The notes beneath the pieces were generated by a model. That model was not told the origin of the DNA, did no database searches, and was given only the letters and a program-made list of their open reading frames with translations. A stretch of DNA of 64,000 nucleotides. It comes from Streptomyces sp. NBC_01296. Lineage in GTDB: Bacteria > Actinomycetota > Actinomycetes > Streptomycetales > Streptomycetaceae. The stretch is taken from positions 5,022,001-5,086,000 of the forward strand of contig NZ_CP130720.1 of assembly GCF_035984415.1 (NCBI RefSeq). Reading direction: 5' to 3'. Shown one piece after another: positions 26,277-35,874 of this stretch. The translations under genes were made by a program, and so were the position numbers. Position 1 is the first letter of the stretch, and each line of letters starts with the position of its first letter.

Positions 26277-27137
26277 TTAGAGGTACTGCGCGAAGTCGTC
26301 CAGGACCCGGAGGATCTCGGCCTCCTGCGCCGACGGGAGCTGGAGGACGACCTCCTCGATGCCCAGGTCCGCGTAGTGGGCGAGCTTGCCCGGGTTCGGG
26401 TGGACCGCGTACGGGACCACCTGGAGGCTCTTCGGGTCGCGGCCCGCGGTTTCCCACACCTGGCGCAGCACCGGCAGGGACTCGGAGAGCCCGCCGCCGC
26501 CGATGGGGAGCCAGCCGTCGGCGTGGTCGGCGACGGCGGCGAAGAGCTTCGGGCCGGCCGCGCCGCCGATCAGGGTGCGGGGGCCGTGCAGGGGGTGGCC
26601 GGGGCCGAGCTCGCGCGGGGGCTGGACCGGCTTGGGGTGGGCGGCGCTGGCCTGGACGGAGGAGAACTCGCCGACGTACGCGGTGGGTTCCGGGGCCCAC
26701 AGGGCGCGCATCAGGGCCATCCGGTCCCGGACCAGTTCGCGGCGGGTGCGCCACTCGACGCCGTGGTCGGCGGCTTCCTCGACGTTCCAGCCGTAGCCGA
26801 CCCCGAGGGTGAAGCGGCCGCCGGAGAGGTGGTCCAGGGTGGCGATCCGCTTCGCGAGGTCGATCGGGTCGTGCTGGGCGACCAGGGTGATGCCGGTGCC
26901 GAGGGTGATGCGCTCGGTCACGGCGGCGGCCTGGGCCAGGGCGACGAAGGGGTCGAGGGTGCGCCCGTACATCTCGGGGAGCTCGCCGCCCATGGGCGCG
27001 GAGGTGTCGCGGCTGACCGGGATGTGGGTGTGCTCGGGGAGGTAGAGCCCGGCGAACCCGCGCTCCTCGAGGGAGCGGGCGAGGCGGACGGGGGAGACGG
27101 TGTGGTCGGTCAGGAAGACGGTCGTGGCGATCCGCAT
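26277..27137 (-). CDS. LLM-class F420-dependent oxidoreductase
   Basis: 286 aa. MRIATTVFLTDHTVSPVRLA start, RGFAGLYLPEHTHIPVS, ITLGTGITLVAQHDPIDLAKRIATLDHLSGGRFTLGVGYGWNVEE, and DGWLPIGGGG place it in the F420-dependent luciferase-like group (TIGR03619-like). No copy of the 15-bp palindrome was found upstream, so it appears outside that regulon. Monocistronic. Confidence 0.88.
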   Translation of the reverse strand: MRIATTVFLTDHTVSPVRLARSLEERGFAGLYLPEHTHIPVSRDTSAPMGGELPEMYGRTLDPFVALAQAAAVTERITLGTGITLVAQHDPIDLAKRIATLDHLSGGRFTLGVGYGWNVEEAADHGVEWRTRRELVRDRMALMRALWAPEPTAYVGEFSSVQASAAHPKPVQPPRELGPGHPLHGPRTLIGGAAGPKLFAAVADHADGWLPIGGGGLSESLPVLRQVWETAGRDPKSLQVVPYAVHPNPGKLAHYADLGIEEVVLQLPSAQEAEILRVLDDFAQYL

Positions 27138-27267
27138 GGCTGAGGGCACCTCCGTGGCTCTTCGGGCTGTCCGGGTCTGCGGGTTCCCCCGGCGTACGGG
27201 TGGTCCGTGGCGCCCGGGACCGGCGAAGGTCACGCTACGGCCTGCGGGTCGGATTGTTGAGGGGGCG

Positions 27268-28536
27268 TCAGCCGACGGGATAGCGGGCCGGCCAGCCGGA
27301 GGCGGGGACCGCCGGTCCGTGCAGGGTGGGGCCCTGGGTCATCTCGAGGGCGAAGTCGTCGGCGATTTCCAGCACGGTGGCGCGGCCTTCGAGGTCCGCG
27401 AGCCAGGCGCCCGGGAGGGCGGTCTCGCCGTGGAGGGCGCCGAGCAGTGCGCCGCAGAGGGCGCCGGCGGCGGTGGAGTCGCCGTCGTGGTTGACGGCGA
27501 GGCGCAGGCCGTGCGGGACGTCCTCGGCGACCAGCGCGCAGTAGACGGCGACGGCGAGGGCGTCCTCGGCGCCCCCGCCCCCGCCCCCGCCACCGCCACC
27601 GCCGTGGCCCTCGCCCGCGGCGACGGTCGCGACGGCCTGCGGTGTGGGCGGCCCCTGCGGGACCGCCGCGACGGCGCGCTGGAGGGCGTCGGTGACGTTC
27701 TGGTGGCCCGGGCGGGCGCCGAGCAGGCCGAGGGTGCGCTGGAGGGCCGCGTCGAGGGAGTCGCCGCGGGTGAGGCCGTGGACGATGACGGCGAAGGCCC
27801 CGGCGGAGAGGTACGCGGCGGGGTGGCCGTGGCTCTGCGCGGCGCACTCGGTGGCGAGTTGGAGGACCAGGGCGGGATCCCAGCCGACCAGCAGGCCGAA
27901 GGGGGCCGACCGGGTGGCGGCGGCCGCGTCGCGGGCGGTGGGGTTCTTCGGCTGGTCGAGGGTGCCGAGGACGTCGTCGGCGAAGCCGGTCATACAGGCT
28001 CGTGCGGGGCCGCGGCGGGCGTACAGCCACTCCTGCCGGGCGAGCCAGCCGTTGTCCTTGCGGCGCTCGTCGGGGCCCCAGTCGTGCTGGGTGGCGGCCC
28101 AGCGCAGATGGGCGCGGTGGATGTCGGTGGGCGGGTGCCAGGCGCCGGTGTCCCGGCGTACGTGGGCGCGGATCAGCCCGTCGACGGTGAACAGGGTGAG
28201 CTGCGTGGCGGCGGTGACCGTACCGCGGCGCCCGTACGCGGGGGCGGGCTCGATCAGGCCCTGGGGGCCGTGCGCCTCGCGTACGGCGTCGAGGGGGAGG
28301 TCGGCCAGGGGGGCGCCGAAGGCGTCGCCGAGTGCGGAGCCGAGGAGGGTGCCGCGGACGCGGCTGCGGAAGTCCTGCTGCTCGACGCGGCCCCAGAGCC
28401 CGACCGCCGCGCCGGAGCGCCCGCCGAGCGTCGCGCCGGAGCGCCCGCCGAGCGTCGCGCCGGGCCGTGCCCCGGTGCCGGGCCCGGCCGGTGCCGCCGG
28501 CTCTTCGGCCGGCTTCTCGGTCGTCGTGTGGTCCAT
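27268..28536 (-). CDS. ADP-ribosylglycohydrolase family protein
   Basis: 422 aa. DraG-fold markers: RGTLLGSALGDAFGAPL near residue 60, RKDNGWLARQEWLY, and the metal site NHDGDSTAAGALCGALLG near the C-terminus. These enzymes remove ADP-ribose from proteins or small molecules using Mg2+. The N-terminus carries short GATLGGRSG repeats; a poly-Gly run (27577-27603) interrupts the domain before the metal motif. AGGGGAT precedes ATG 28536. Confidence 0.88.
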   Translation of the reverse strand: MDHTTTEKPAEEPAAPAGPGTGARPGATLGGRSGATLGGRSGAAVGLWGRVEQQDFRSRVRGTLLGSALGDAFGAPLADLPLDAVREAHGPQGLIEPAPAYGRRGTVTAATQLTLFTVDGLIRAHVRRDTGAWHPPTDIHRAHLRWAATQHDWGPDERRKDNGWLARQEWLYARRGPARACMTGFADDVLGTLDQPKNPTARDAAAATRSAPFGLLVGWDPALVLQLATECAAQSHGHPAAYLSAGAFAVIVHGLTRGDSLDAALQRTLGLLGARPGHQNVTDALQRAVAAVPQGPPTPQAVATVAAGEGHGGGGGGGGGGGAEDALAVAVYCALVAEDVPHGLRLAVNHDGDSTAAGALCGALLGALHGETALPGAWLADLEGRATVLEIADDFALEMTQGPTLHGPAVPASGWPARYPVG

Positions 28537-28826
28537 CGCGATCCCCCTGCACCGCCCCGGCATGCTCTGGCGCGCACTGTAATGGACACGTCCGATCGGA
28601 TCCGGAGGGAGGCGGTCCAGCGGCCCGTACGGGTGCGCAGAAAGGCCGGAATGCGTGCAGGGACCTGCAGACAACTCGTTCACATCCGGTCCGAAAGGGT
28701 CGACAGAAGTGCAGGTAGTGCACCTTGATCGATAAGTGGCACGTTTTGCCACTCGCCTTGGAGCCGGTCGGTTTCGGCCATGTCTCGTTCATGCAGAGTT
28801 CTTCGGCGGCCAACAGCCTCGAGGGC

Positions 28827-29921
28827 ATGAAGAAGGCATTCCTCGCCGCGACCGTCGTCGCCTCCGCGCTCACCGCTTCCCTGGTCGCAGCCCCCGCCGC
28901 CACCGCCGCTTCGGCCTCCACCGGCTGGGACCTCCCCTGGACCGGCCACCACCACAGCCGGACCGCCATACCCTTCACCGAGGCCACCGTCACCGCCGGC
29001 GCCGACGGTGCGTTCACTCTGAAGTGGAAGGCCCAGGGCGCCAAGCGGGTCGAGATCAAGGCGAACGGCAAGGTCGTCGCCAAGGGCGGCGCCGAGGGCG
29101 CCGCCGTGGTGTCGGGGCTGCCCGCCGCCGACCGCCAGTGGTTCGACTTCCAGCCCGACCGCGGCGAGGGCCTGCGCCTCGCCGACCGCCTGATCAAGCT
29201 GGAGGGGGCGGTCAACTTCCGCGACGCGGGCGGCTACCGGACCACCACCGGCCAGTGGGTCAAGATGGGCGAGGTCTACCGCTCCGACGCCCTCAACAAG
29301 CTGACCGCGGCCGACCTGGCCAAGCTCCAGCGCCTGCGCGTGAAGACCGTCTTCGACCTCCGCATGGAGACCGAGCGCACCACGGACCCCGACAAGGTCC
29401 CGGCCGGCGCCACGTACACCGTCGCCGACGTCTTCGCCGGCTCCGGCTCCTTCCAGACGCTGCCGAAGTCCCCGGACGAGGCCGTCAGGGTCATGGTCGA
29501 CGCGGAGAAGGCGATGGTCGGCGGCGAGGGCGGCAAGAAGGCCTACCACCAGGTCTTCGAAGGTCTGGAGCGCGACCGCGACCGCGCGGTCCTCTTCCAC
29601 TGCACCGCCGGCAAGGACCGCACCGGCTGGGCGAACGCCACCCTGCTGACCGCCCTCGGCGTGCCGAGCGACACCGTCATGGCCGACTACCTGGCCAGCA
29701 ACGACTATCGCAAGGCCGCCAACGACGCGATCCTGTCGCACCTGCCGGCCCCGCAGGCCGCCGTCTACAAGCCGATGCTCGACGTGCGCCCCGAGTACCT
29801 GAACTCCGGCTACGACGAGGTCAAGGCGAAGTACGGCACCTTCGACCGCTACCTGAAGGACGGGCTCGGCATCGACGCCCGCGAGCTGAAGCAGCTCAGG
29901 AAGGACCTCCTCGTCGGCTGA
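28827..29921 (+). CDS. Secreted tyrosine-protein phosphatase (Y_phosphatase3)
   Basis: 364 aa. Signal peptide MKKAFLAATVVASALTASLV..., a small beta domain, then the catalytic domain: NFRDAGGYRTTTG, VKMGEVYRSDALNKLTAADL, P-loop HCTAGKDRTGWANATLL (Cys-x5-Arg). Resembles the LipA/PtpB-like secreted phosphatases (PF13350). Extracellular or lipid-phosphate substrates are possible. ATG 28791 would add 12 residues. Confidence 0.88.
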   Translation: MKKAFLAATVVASALTASLVAAPAATAASASTGWDLPWTGHHHSRTAIPFTEATVTAGADGAFTLKWKAQGAKRVEIKANGKVVAKGGAEGAAVVSGLPAADRQWFDFQPDRGEGLRLADRLIKLEGAVNFRDAGGYRTTTGQWVKMGEVYRSDALNKLTAADLAKLQRLRVKTVFDLRMETERTTDPDKVPAGATYTVADVFAGSGSFQTLPKSPDEAVRVMVDAEKAMVGGEGGKKAYHQVFEGLERDRDRAVLFHCTAGKDRTGWANATLLTALGVPSDTVMADYLASNDYRKAANDAILSHLPAPQAAVYKPMLDVRPEYLNSGYDEVKAKYGTFDRYLKDGLGIDARELKQLRKDLLVG

Positions 29922-29936
29922 TCCGGCCACGACGAG

Positions 29937-29966
29937 GGCCCGGCCGCAGTCGCTCCCGGCCGGGCC
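29937..29966. terminator. Bidirectional hairpin between phosphatase and fbiC
   Basis: GGCCCGGCCG and CGGCCGGGCC form a perfect 10-bp stem with a 10-nt loop between two convergent genes. Confidence 0.7.
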
Positions 29967-29981
29967 GTTCCCGTACGCCTG

Positions 29982-32546
29982 CTAGTCCAGTACGGGCAGC
30001 AGCTCCGGCAGGTGCCCGTCCGAGGCGCGCGCCGCCTGCTGCCGCTCCTGCGACACCTCCCCGTACAGCGTCGTACGGGCCTTCGCGGGCCGCCCGGCGG
30101 CCTCCGCGACGGCGATCAGGTCGCGTACCGACTTGTACGAGCCGTAACTCGATCCCGCCATCCGGGAGATGGTCTCCTCCATCAGCGTGCCGCCGAGGTC
30201 GTTGGCCCCCGACCGCAGCATCTCGGCCGCGCCTTCGGCCCCCAGCTTCACCCAGCTCGTCTGGATGTTGGTGATGTGCGGGTGCAGCAGGATCCGTGCC
30301 ATCGCCGTCACCGCACGGTTGTCGCGGACCGTCGGGCCGGGCCGGGCGATGCCCGCCAGGTACACGGGCGCGTTGGTGTGGATGAACGGCAGCGTCACGA
30401 ACTCCGTGAAGCCGCCCGTCTGCTGCTGGATGCGGGCCAGCGTGCGGAAGTGCCCCAGCCAGTGCCGCGGCTGGTCCACGTGCCCGTACATCATGGTCGA
30501 CGAGGACCGGATCCCCAGCTCGTGCGCCGTCGTGATGACGTCGATCCAGTCCGCCGTCGGCAGCTTGCCCTTGGTCAGCACCCAGCGGACCTCGTCGTCA
30601 AGGATCTCCGCCGCCGTGCCCGGGATGGAGTCCAGCCCGGCCTCCTTGGCGGCCGTCAGCCACTCCCGTACGGACATTCCCGTCCGCGTCGCGCCGTTGA
30701 CGACCTCCATCGGCGAGAACGCGTGCACGTGCATCCCCGGCACCCGCTCCTTCACCGCGCGCGCGATGTCGAAGTACGCCGTCCCGGGCAGGTCCGGATG
30801 GATGCCGCCCTGCATGCACACCTCGACCGCGCCCACGTCCCAGGCCTGGGCGGCCCGGTCGGCGACCTGGTCCAGCGACAGCGTGTACGCGTCGGCGTCC
30901 GTACGGCGCTGCGCGAAGGCGCAGAAGCGGCAGCCGGTGTAGCAGACGTTCGTGAAGTTGATGTTCCGCGTGACGATGTACGTGACGTCGTCGCCCACCA
31001 CCGACTTGCGCAGGTCGTCCGCGATCCGGCACAGCGCGTCCAGCGCCGGGCCGTCCGCGTGCAGCAGCGCCAGCGCCTGGGCGTCGGTCAGCTTCGTCGG
31101 ATCGTCGGCGGCCTGCGCGAGCGCCGCCCGTACGTCGGTGTCGATGCGCTCGGGGACCATACCGGGGGCGGCCGCCTCGCGCAGCGCCTCCCAGTCCCCG
31201 TAGACGTGGTCGAAGTCCTCGCGCCGGTCCGAGGTCCGGCCCTCGGTGTCGATGCTGGCGTGCAGATCGGTGCGCCCGTACGAGCCGAACCCCTCCTCCG
31301 GCTCCTGCCAGGGACGGCCGACGACCTCGGCGTCCGGGTTCGCCAGCCCCGTCTGCGGATCGGCCAGTGCCCGTACGTGCGGCAGCAGCCGCGGGTCCAG
31401 CCACGGCTCGCCGCGCTGCACGAACTCCGGGTACACGCAGAGCCGCTCGCGCAGCGCGAAGCCGGCCGCCGCGGACTGCTCGGCCAGCACGTCGATCTGC
31501 GGCCAGGGGCGCTCGGGGTTCACGTGGTCGGGCGTCAGCGGCGAGACGCCGCCCCAGTCGTCGATGCCGGCGCCGATCAGCCGCGCGTACTCCCCGTCGA
31601 CCAGGTTGGGCGGGGCCTGCAGGCAGCCGGAGGGGCCCATGATGTGCCGGGCCACGGCGACCGTGGCGACGAGGTCGTCCAGCTCGGCGTCGGGCATGCC
31701 GCGCATCGCCGTGTCCGGCTTGGCGCGGAAGTTCTGGATGATCAGCTCCTGCACGCCGTGGTACGAGCGCGAGACCCGGCGCAGCGCGAACAGCGACTCG
31801 GCGCGCTCCTCGTAGGTCTCGCCGATCCCGATGAGCAGCCCGGAGGTGAAGGGCACGGAGGACCGCCCGGCGTCCTCCAGCACCCGCAGCCGTACGGCCG
31901 GCTCCTTGTCGGGGGAGCCGAAGTGCGGCCCGCCGGGCTCGGACCACAGGCGCGTGGCCGTGGTCTCCAGCATCATGCCCATCGAGGGCGCGACCGGCTT
32001 GAGCCGCTGGAAGTCGGCCCACGACATCACGCCCGGATTCAGATGGGGCAGGAGCCCCGTCTCTTCCAGGATCAGGATCGAAATGGCCCGGACGTACGAG
32101 ACGGTGTCGCTGTAGCCCTGTGCCTCGAGCCACTCGCGCGCCTCGGGCCAGCGGTCCTCGGGCTTGTCCCCGAGCGTGATGAGCGCTTCCTTGCAGCCCA
32201 GCGCGGCACCCCGGCGGGCGATGTCGAGCACCTCGTCCGGGGACATGTACATCCCGTGGCCGGCCCGGCGGAGCTTGCCGGGGACGGTGGCGAACGTGCA
32301 GTAGTGGCACTTGTCGCGGCACAGGCGGGTCAGTGGGATGAACACGCTCTTCGAGTACGTGATGACGCCGGGCCGCCCGGCGGCCGCGAGGCCGGCGTCG
32401 CGGACCCGGGCGGCGGAGGCGGCGAGGTCCTCCAGGTCCGCGCCGCGCGCCTGGAGGAGTACGGCCGCCTCGGTCGCGTCGAGCGCGACACCGTCGCGGG
32501 CTCGCTTGAGCGCGCGGCGCATCGCGTTTTCGGTCGGAGTCGTCAT
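29982..32546 (-). CDS. fbiC: FO synthase, bifunctional FbiC (CofG+CofH)
   Basis: 854 aa, the length of fused FO synthase. Two radical-SAM cores: CRDKCHYC in the N-terminal CofG half and CYTGCRFC in the CofH half, with further signatures ECMQGGIHPDLPGT-like (EVCMQGGIHPDLPGTAYF) and IPGTAAEILDDEVR. Makes 7,8-didemethyl-8-hydroxy-5-deazariboflavin (FO), the chromophore of F420, from a flavin precursor and tyrosine. Supplies the cofactor for the F420-type oxidoreductases in this window. Confidence 0.95.
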   Translation of the reverse strand: MTTPTENAMRRALKRARDGVALDATEAAVLLQARGADLEDLAASAARVRDAGLAAAGRPGVITYSKSVFIPLTRLCRDKCHYCTFATVPGKLRRAGHGMYMSPDEVLDIARRGAALGCKEALITLGDKPEDRWPEAREWLEAQGYSDTVSYVRAISILILEETGLLPHLNPGVMSWADFQRLKPVAPSMGMMLETTATRLWSEPGGPHFGSPDKEPAVRLRVLEDAGRSSVPFTSGLLIGIGETYEERAESLFALRRVSRSYHGVQELIIQNFRAKPDTAMRGMPDAELDDLVATVAVARHIMGPSGCLQAPPNLVDGEYARLIGAGIDDWGGVSPLTPDHVNPERPWPQIDVLAEQSAAAGFALRERLCVYPEFVQRGEPWLDPRLLPHVRALADPQTGLANPDAEVVGRPWQEPEEGFGSYGRTDLHASIDTEGRTSDRREDFDHVYGDWEALREAAAPGMVPERIDTDVRAALAQAADDPTKLTDAQALALLHADGPALDALCRIADDLRKSVVGDDVTYIVTRNINFTNVCYTGCRFCAFAQRRTDADAYTLSLDQVADRAAQAWDVGAVEVCMQGGIHPDLPGTAYFDIARAVKERVPGMHVHAFSPMEVVNGATRTGMSVREWLTAAKEAGLDSIPGTAAEILDDEVRWVLTKGKLPTADWIDVITTAHELGIRSSSTMMYGHVDQPRHWLGHFRTLARIQQQTGGFTEFVTLPFIHTNAPVYLAGIARPGPTVRDNRAVTAMARILLHPHITNIQTSWVKLGAEGAAEMLRSGANDLGGTLMEETISRMAGSSYGSYKSVRDLIAVAEAAGRPAKARTTLYGEVSQERQQAARASDGHLPELLPVLD

Positions 32547-32586
32547 GCGGTGAGCATACGATCCGACGCCCCGGCCGCGAGGTGGC

Positions 32587-33369
32587 TCATCGCATCAGCT
32601 CACCGGCGTTGACCAGCAGGGACTGGCCGGTAATCGCCCGCGCCCGGTCGGAGGCGAGGAACACGGCCGCGTCGGCGACGTCCCCGTCCGTGGCGAGGTC
32701 GGGCAGCGCCATCCGCTCGGTCAGCCGGGCGTGCACCTCGGCTTCGGGGACGCCCTCGGTGTGCGCGCTGAAGGTCACGAAGGCCTGCACGGGCGGCCCC
32801 CACATCCACCCGGGCAGCACGGTGTTGACCCTGATCCGGTGCGGGCCGAGCTCGCGGGCCATGGAGTACATGGCCGAGGTCAGCGCCCCCTTGGAGGCGG
32901 CATACGCGGCCTGCTGCACCTCGTTGGGCGCAGCCACGGCGGACTGCGTGCCCACGATGACCACGGACCCGCCCGCCACCTTGAGCCCGTCCAGGCAGGC
33001 CCGGGTCATCCGCAGCGTGCCGAGCAGGTTGACGTCGATGATCTGCGACCACGTCCCGAAATCGGCGTCCTCGAGCCCGCCGAAATACGAATCCCAGGCG
33101 GCGACGTGCACCACGGCATCGATCCCGCCGAACCGTGACCGCGCCAGCTCGGCGAGGGCCGCGCACTGTCCCTCGTCCGTGATGTCCGTCGGCAGGTATG
33201 CCGTGTGGAGCCCGTCGGGGTCGATCTCGGCGGCGGACTTGGCGAGATTGGCCTCGGTCCGCGCCCCGAGCACCGCATTCCCCCCGTCCCGCACGACAGC
33301 CGCAGCCACCTGATGCCCCAGCCCGGCCCCGACGCCGGAGACGATGACGGTCTTCCCTTGCAGCAGCAT
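32587..33369 (-). CDS. SDR-family oxidoreductase
   Basis: 260 aa. MLLQGKTVIVSGVGAGLGHQ gives the glycine-rich cofactor motif (GVGAGLG); VVHVAAWDS replaces the usual NNAG, catalytic Ser in VIVGTQSAVAAP, AYAASKGAL (Tyr/Lys), C-terminal GQSLLVNAGELM. VSGVGAGLG-type SDRs are common in steroid/terpene catabolic sets. GGGAGG lies upstream of ATG 33369. Operator site 5 is 28 bp upstream; divergent from the gene at 33496. Confidence 0.9.
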   Translation of the reverse strand: MLLQGKTVIVSGVGAGLGHQVAAAVVRDGGNAVLGARTEANLAKSAAEIDPDGLHTAYLPTDITDEGQCAALAELARSRFGGIDAVVHVAAWDSYFGGLEDADFGTWSQIIDVNLLGTLRMTRACLDGLKVAGGSVVIVGTQSAVAAPNEVQQAAYAASKGALTSAMYSMARELGPHRIRVNTVLPGWMWGPPVQAFVTFSAHTEGVPEAEVHARLTERMALPDLATDGDVADAAVFLASDRARAITGQSLLVNAGELMR

Positions 33370-33396
33370 GCGCGTGCCTCCCGGCGAAGGGTGTAT

Positions 33397-33411
33397 CTGA
33401 CGACCCGTCAG
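33397..33411. promoter_or_regulatory. Palindromic operator, site 5
   Basis: Perfect palindrome (CTGACG ACC CGTCAG) in the divergent intergenic region, 28 bp before the SDR start and 70 bp centre to centre from site 6. Confidence 0.7.
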
Positions 33412-33466
33412 GCTAGAGGGTGCGGCCGCCGGAGGGAAGGGGCGTGTGCGACGCACCCCTCCCCAT

Positions 33467-33481
33467 CTGACGCGACATCAG
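33467..33481. promoter_or_regulatory. Operator site 6 (one mismatch)
   Basis: CTGACG CGA CATCAG, one arm mismatch, followed at once by a -10-like TAGACC (33484-33489) and then ATG at 33496, so the promoter would be blocked by a bound repressor and the transcript nearly leaderless. Confidence 0.65.
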
Positions 33482-33495
33482 CTAGACCGTTCCCC

Positions 33496-34350
33496 ATGAC
33501 GACGGAAAACCGAAAGAGCCAGGACACCCACCCCGACACATACGCCGAACTGGCGGCCGTGGGCCCGTACGGCGTCCGGCCCGGCCATGCGCTGATCACC
33601 ATGGTGGAGCCGCACCCGGGCCACGAGTATGCGTACAACCGCTGGTACGAGGACGACCACTACTACGCCGGCGCCATGGCCATGCCCTGGATGTACGCGG
33701 GCCGCCGCTGGGTCGCCACCCGTGAACTCCAGGAACTGCGCTATCCGGAGAAGTCGGCCGTCGCCCAGCCCGTCACCGCCGGGTGCTACATCTCCACGTA
33801 CTGGGTCACCGAGGGGCGCTACGACGAGCACATGAAGTGGACCGTCGGCATCAACAAGCGGCTGAACCGGGACGGCCGCGTCTACCAGGACCGCACCCAC
33901 GTCTTCACGTCCTTCCAGGACCACGAGGCCACCGTCTACCGCGACGGTGCCGCCGGCCCGCGGGACTTCCACGCCCTCGACCACCCGTACGCCGGCCTCG
34001 TCGTCCAGGTCGTCGACGCCGACGGGCCCGAACAGCGGGCGGAGCTGCTGGAGTGGCTGCGCTCGCGCGCCCTGCCGAAGCGGCTGCACGGCTCGCCGGC
34101 CGCGATGGTGACGGTCTTCCGGCCGACGCCACTGCCCGGCGACCGGATGACGTACGTCAAGCAGGTCGAGGGGGTCGACACCCGGCTGACGCTGCTGTGG
34201 TTCCTGGAGGCCGATCCGCGCACCTGCTGGGACCGGTTCCGGGGGCTGGACACCGAGGTCGCCGAGGCCGGGCTGGGGCGGGTGGAGCTGGTGGCGCCGT
34301 TCATCCCGACGGTGCCGGGGACGGACCGGTACGTGAACGAACTCCGCTAG
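33496..34350 (+). CDS. Dabb/EthD-like protein of unknown function
   Basis: 284 aa. Three successive segments look like ferredoxin-like alpha/beta-barrel units: HALITMVEPHPGHEYAYNRW with YEDDHYYAG; YAGLVVQVVDADGPEQRAEL with MVTVFRPTP; and TRLTLLWFLEADPRTCWDRF. The N-x-WYE-x-DHYY motif recalls Dabb/EthD proteins, which act on or bind hydrophobic small molecules. Placement under operator site 6 and opposite an SDR suggests a catabolic role. No ribosome site is seen; probably leaderless. Confidence 0.6.
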   Translation: MTTENRKSQDTHPDTYAELAAVGPYGVRPGHALITMVEPHPGHEYAYNRWYEDDHYYAGAMAMPWMYAGRRWVATRELQELRYPEKSAVAQPVTAGCYISTYWVTEGRYDEHMKWTVGINKRLNRDGRVYQDRTHVFTSFQDHEATVYRDGAAGPRDFHALDHPYAGLVVQVVDADGPEQRAELLEWLRSRALPKRLHGSPAAMVTVFRPTPLPGDRMTYVKQVEGVDTRLTLLWFLEADPRTCWDRFRGLDTEVAEAGLGRVELVAPFIPTVPGTDRYVNELR

Positions 34351-34555
34351 CCGGAGACGAGCCGGGGCCGGAGCCGGGCGCTGAACCGTAAGTGGCCCCG
34401 GATCCGGGCCCGGACATGGCCGAGCCCCCTCGGCCGGGACGGCGGGCCAGTCGAGAGGGCTCCAGTCAGTGGTGCAGGTGATGCAGGCGGTTCCTGTAAC
34501 GCAGTTGTTGCGCGTGGTGCAGAGAGAGGATCGGTGGGGTCGTACGCCGCGACGT

Positions 34556-34813
34556 TCAGGCGAGGCGCCCCAGCCGGCCCTCGGTGACCTCGGCCACGAA
34601 CGAGGTCCAGGAACCCGGCGCGAAGGTGAGGGACGGACCGTCCTGCACCTTCGAGTCGCGCACCGCGATGGCCTCCATGACGGGGGACTTGACCTCGACG
34701 CAAGCGCCGTTTCCGCCGGAGTAGGAGGACTTGGTCCAGTTGTCCGTGGCGCCCTGACGAATAGCCATGTTTCTCTCCGGTTCAGCGAGTTGTGCCAGTG
34801 ATGTGTCGGTCAT
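34556..34813 (-). CDS. DUF397 domain protein
   Basis: 85 aa: NWTKSSYSGGNGACVEVKSP ... IAVRDSKVQDGPSLTFAPGSWTSFVAEV is a complete single DUF397 domain. Lies 176 bp downstream of the XRE/DUF5753 regulator in the same direction, its usual partner. The gap 34351-34555 before it holds no gene. Confidence 0.88.
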   Translation of the reverse strand: MTDTSLAQLAEPERNMAIRQGATDNWTKSSYSGGNGACVEVKSPVMEAIAVRDSKVQDGPSLTFAPGSWTSFVAEVTEGRLGRLA

Positions 34814-34989
34814 TTCGGTTTCCCTGGCCGACGTGATCGACGCTACCGGCACCTTCCGACGGCTGAAGGGGTCATTCACCCGACCGAGTGGCATATTCCA
34901 TTCAGGACTTCTGTGGCCGGGGAGCGACGGTGTACCGTACCGGCCCCCTCGCCACCTGCCCGCCCACGCGGTGTCCGCTGCCTCCGGTT

Positions 34990-35874
34990 TTACTTCCCCT
35001 TGCCCGCATACTCGCCGATGATCTCGGCGATGAACTGACGTGTCTGTTCCACATTGAGCGCCTGTGCGCGCAGGTGCTCGTACATCACGCTGTACTTCTG
35101 AACGTCGTTGGCCTTCTCCAGGTACAAATCGCTCGTCACGCCCTCGATGTAGACGACCGTCGAATCGGCGGCATCCGGGAATTCCAGGATGGCGTACTGG
35201 CCGTTCACGCCCGGATGGGCGCCCATCGAGAACGGCATCACCTGCACCGTGATGTACGGCTGCTCGGACTGCTCTATCAAGTACTCGAGCTGTCTGATCA
35301 TCAGCTGGGGGTCGCCCACGTGCCGCCGCAGCGCGGCCTCGTCGATGACCGCCCACAGCCGCAGCGGCCCGACCTCCGGGTTGTTGTTGTCCGTCTCGGA
35401 GAGCCGTTTCTGCCGGTGCATCCGCACCTGGACGCGCTTCTCCACGTCGACCGGGGCCGTCTCGGGCAGCGCGCCGCGGATGAGGGCCTGGGCGTACTCC
35501 GGGGTCTGGAGCAGGCCGGGCACCATCTGGGGTTCGTAGGTGCGCAGGCTCGCGGCATCGGTCTCGAGGCCGATGTAGACGCTGTACGGGATGTCGCCGA
35601 AGGCGTGCCACCAGCCCTGCTGGCGGGAATCCTTGGCCATCTGCATGAGGGAGTCGACGAGCCGGCGGTCCTCGACCTCGTACACGTCGCACAGGTCGCG
35701 GACGTCGCGCTGGCTGATGGAACGGCGGCCGTTCTCCAGCCTGCTGATCTTCGACTGGGAGACGAGCAGGCGCTCGGCGACCTGCTCGGCCGTCATGCCC
35801 TTGTCTTCGCGGAGCTTGCGCAACTCCATGCCCAGTCGGCGGCGTCGGACGGTGGGATTGACATTGGACGCCAC
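34990..35874 (-). CDS. XRE-family regulator with DUF5753
   Basis: 294 aa. Helix-turn-helix (MELRKLREDKGMTAEQVAERLLVSQSKISRLENGRRSIS), then DUF5753 (EPQMVPGLLQTPEYAQALIRGALPE ... YITVQVMPFSMGAHPGVNGQYAILEF). GTG 35874 has GGAGG 10 nt upstream (35885-35889). Second WhiJ-like regulator of the window, here without a divergent ATP-binding partner. Confidence 0.9.
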   Translation of the reverse strand: MASNVNPTVRRRRLGMELRKLREDKGMTAEQVAERLLVSQSKISRLENGRRSISQRDVRDLCDVYEVEDRRLVDSLMQMAKDSRQQGWWHAFGDIPYSVYIGLETDAASLRTYEPQMVPGLLQTPEYAQALIRGALPETAPVDVEKRVQVRMHRQKRLSETDNNNPEVGPLRLWAVIDEAALRRHVGDPQLMIRQLEYLIEQSEQPYITVQVMPFSMGAHPGVNGQYAILEFPDAADSTVVYIEGVTSDLYLEKANDVQKYSVMYEHLRAQALNVEQTRQFIAEIIGEYAGKGK

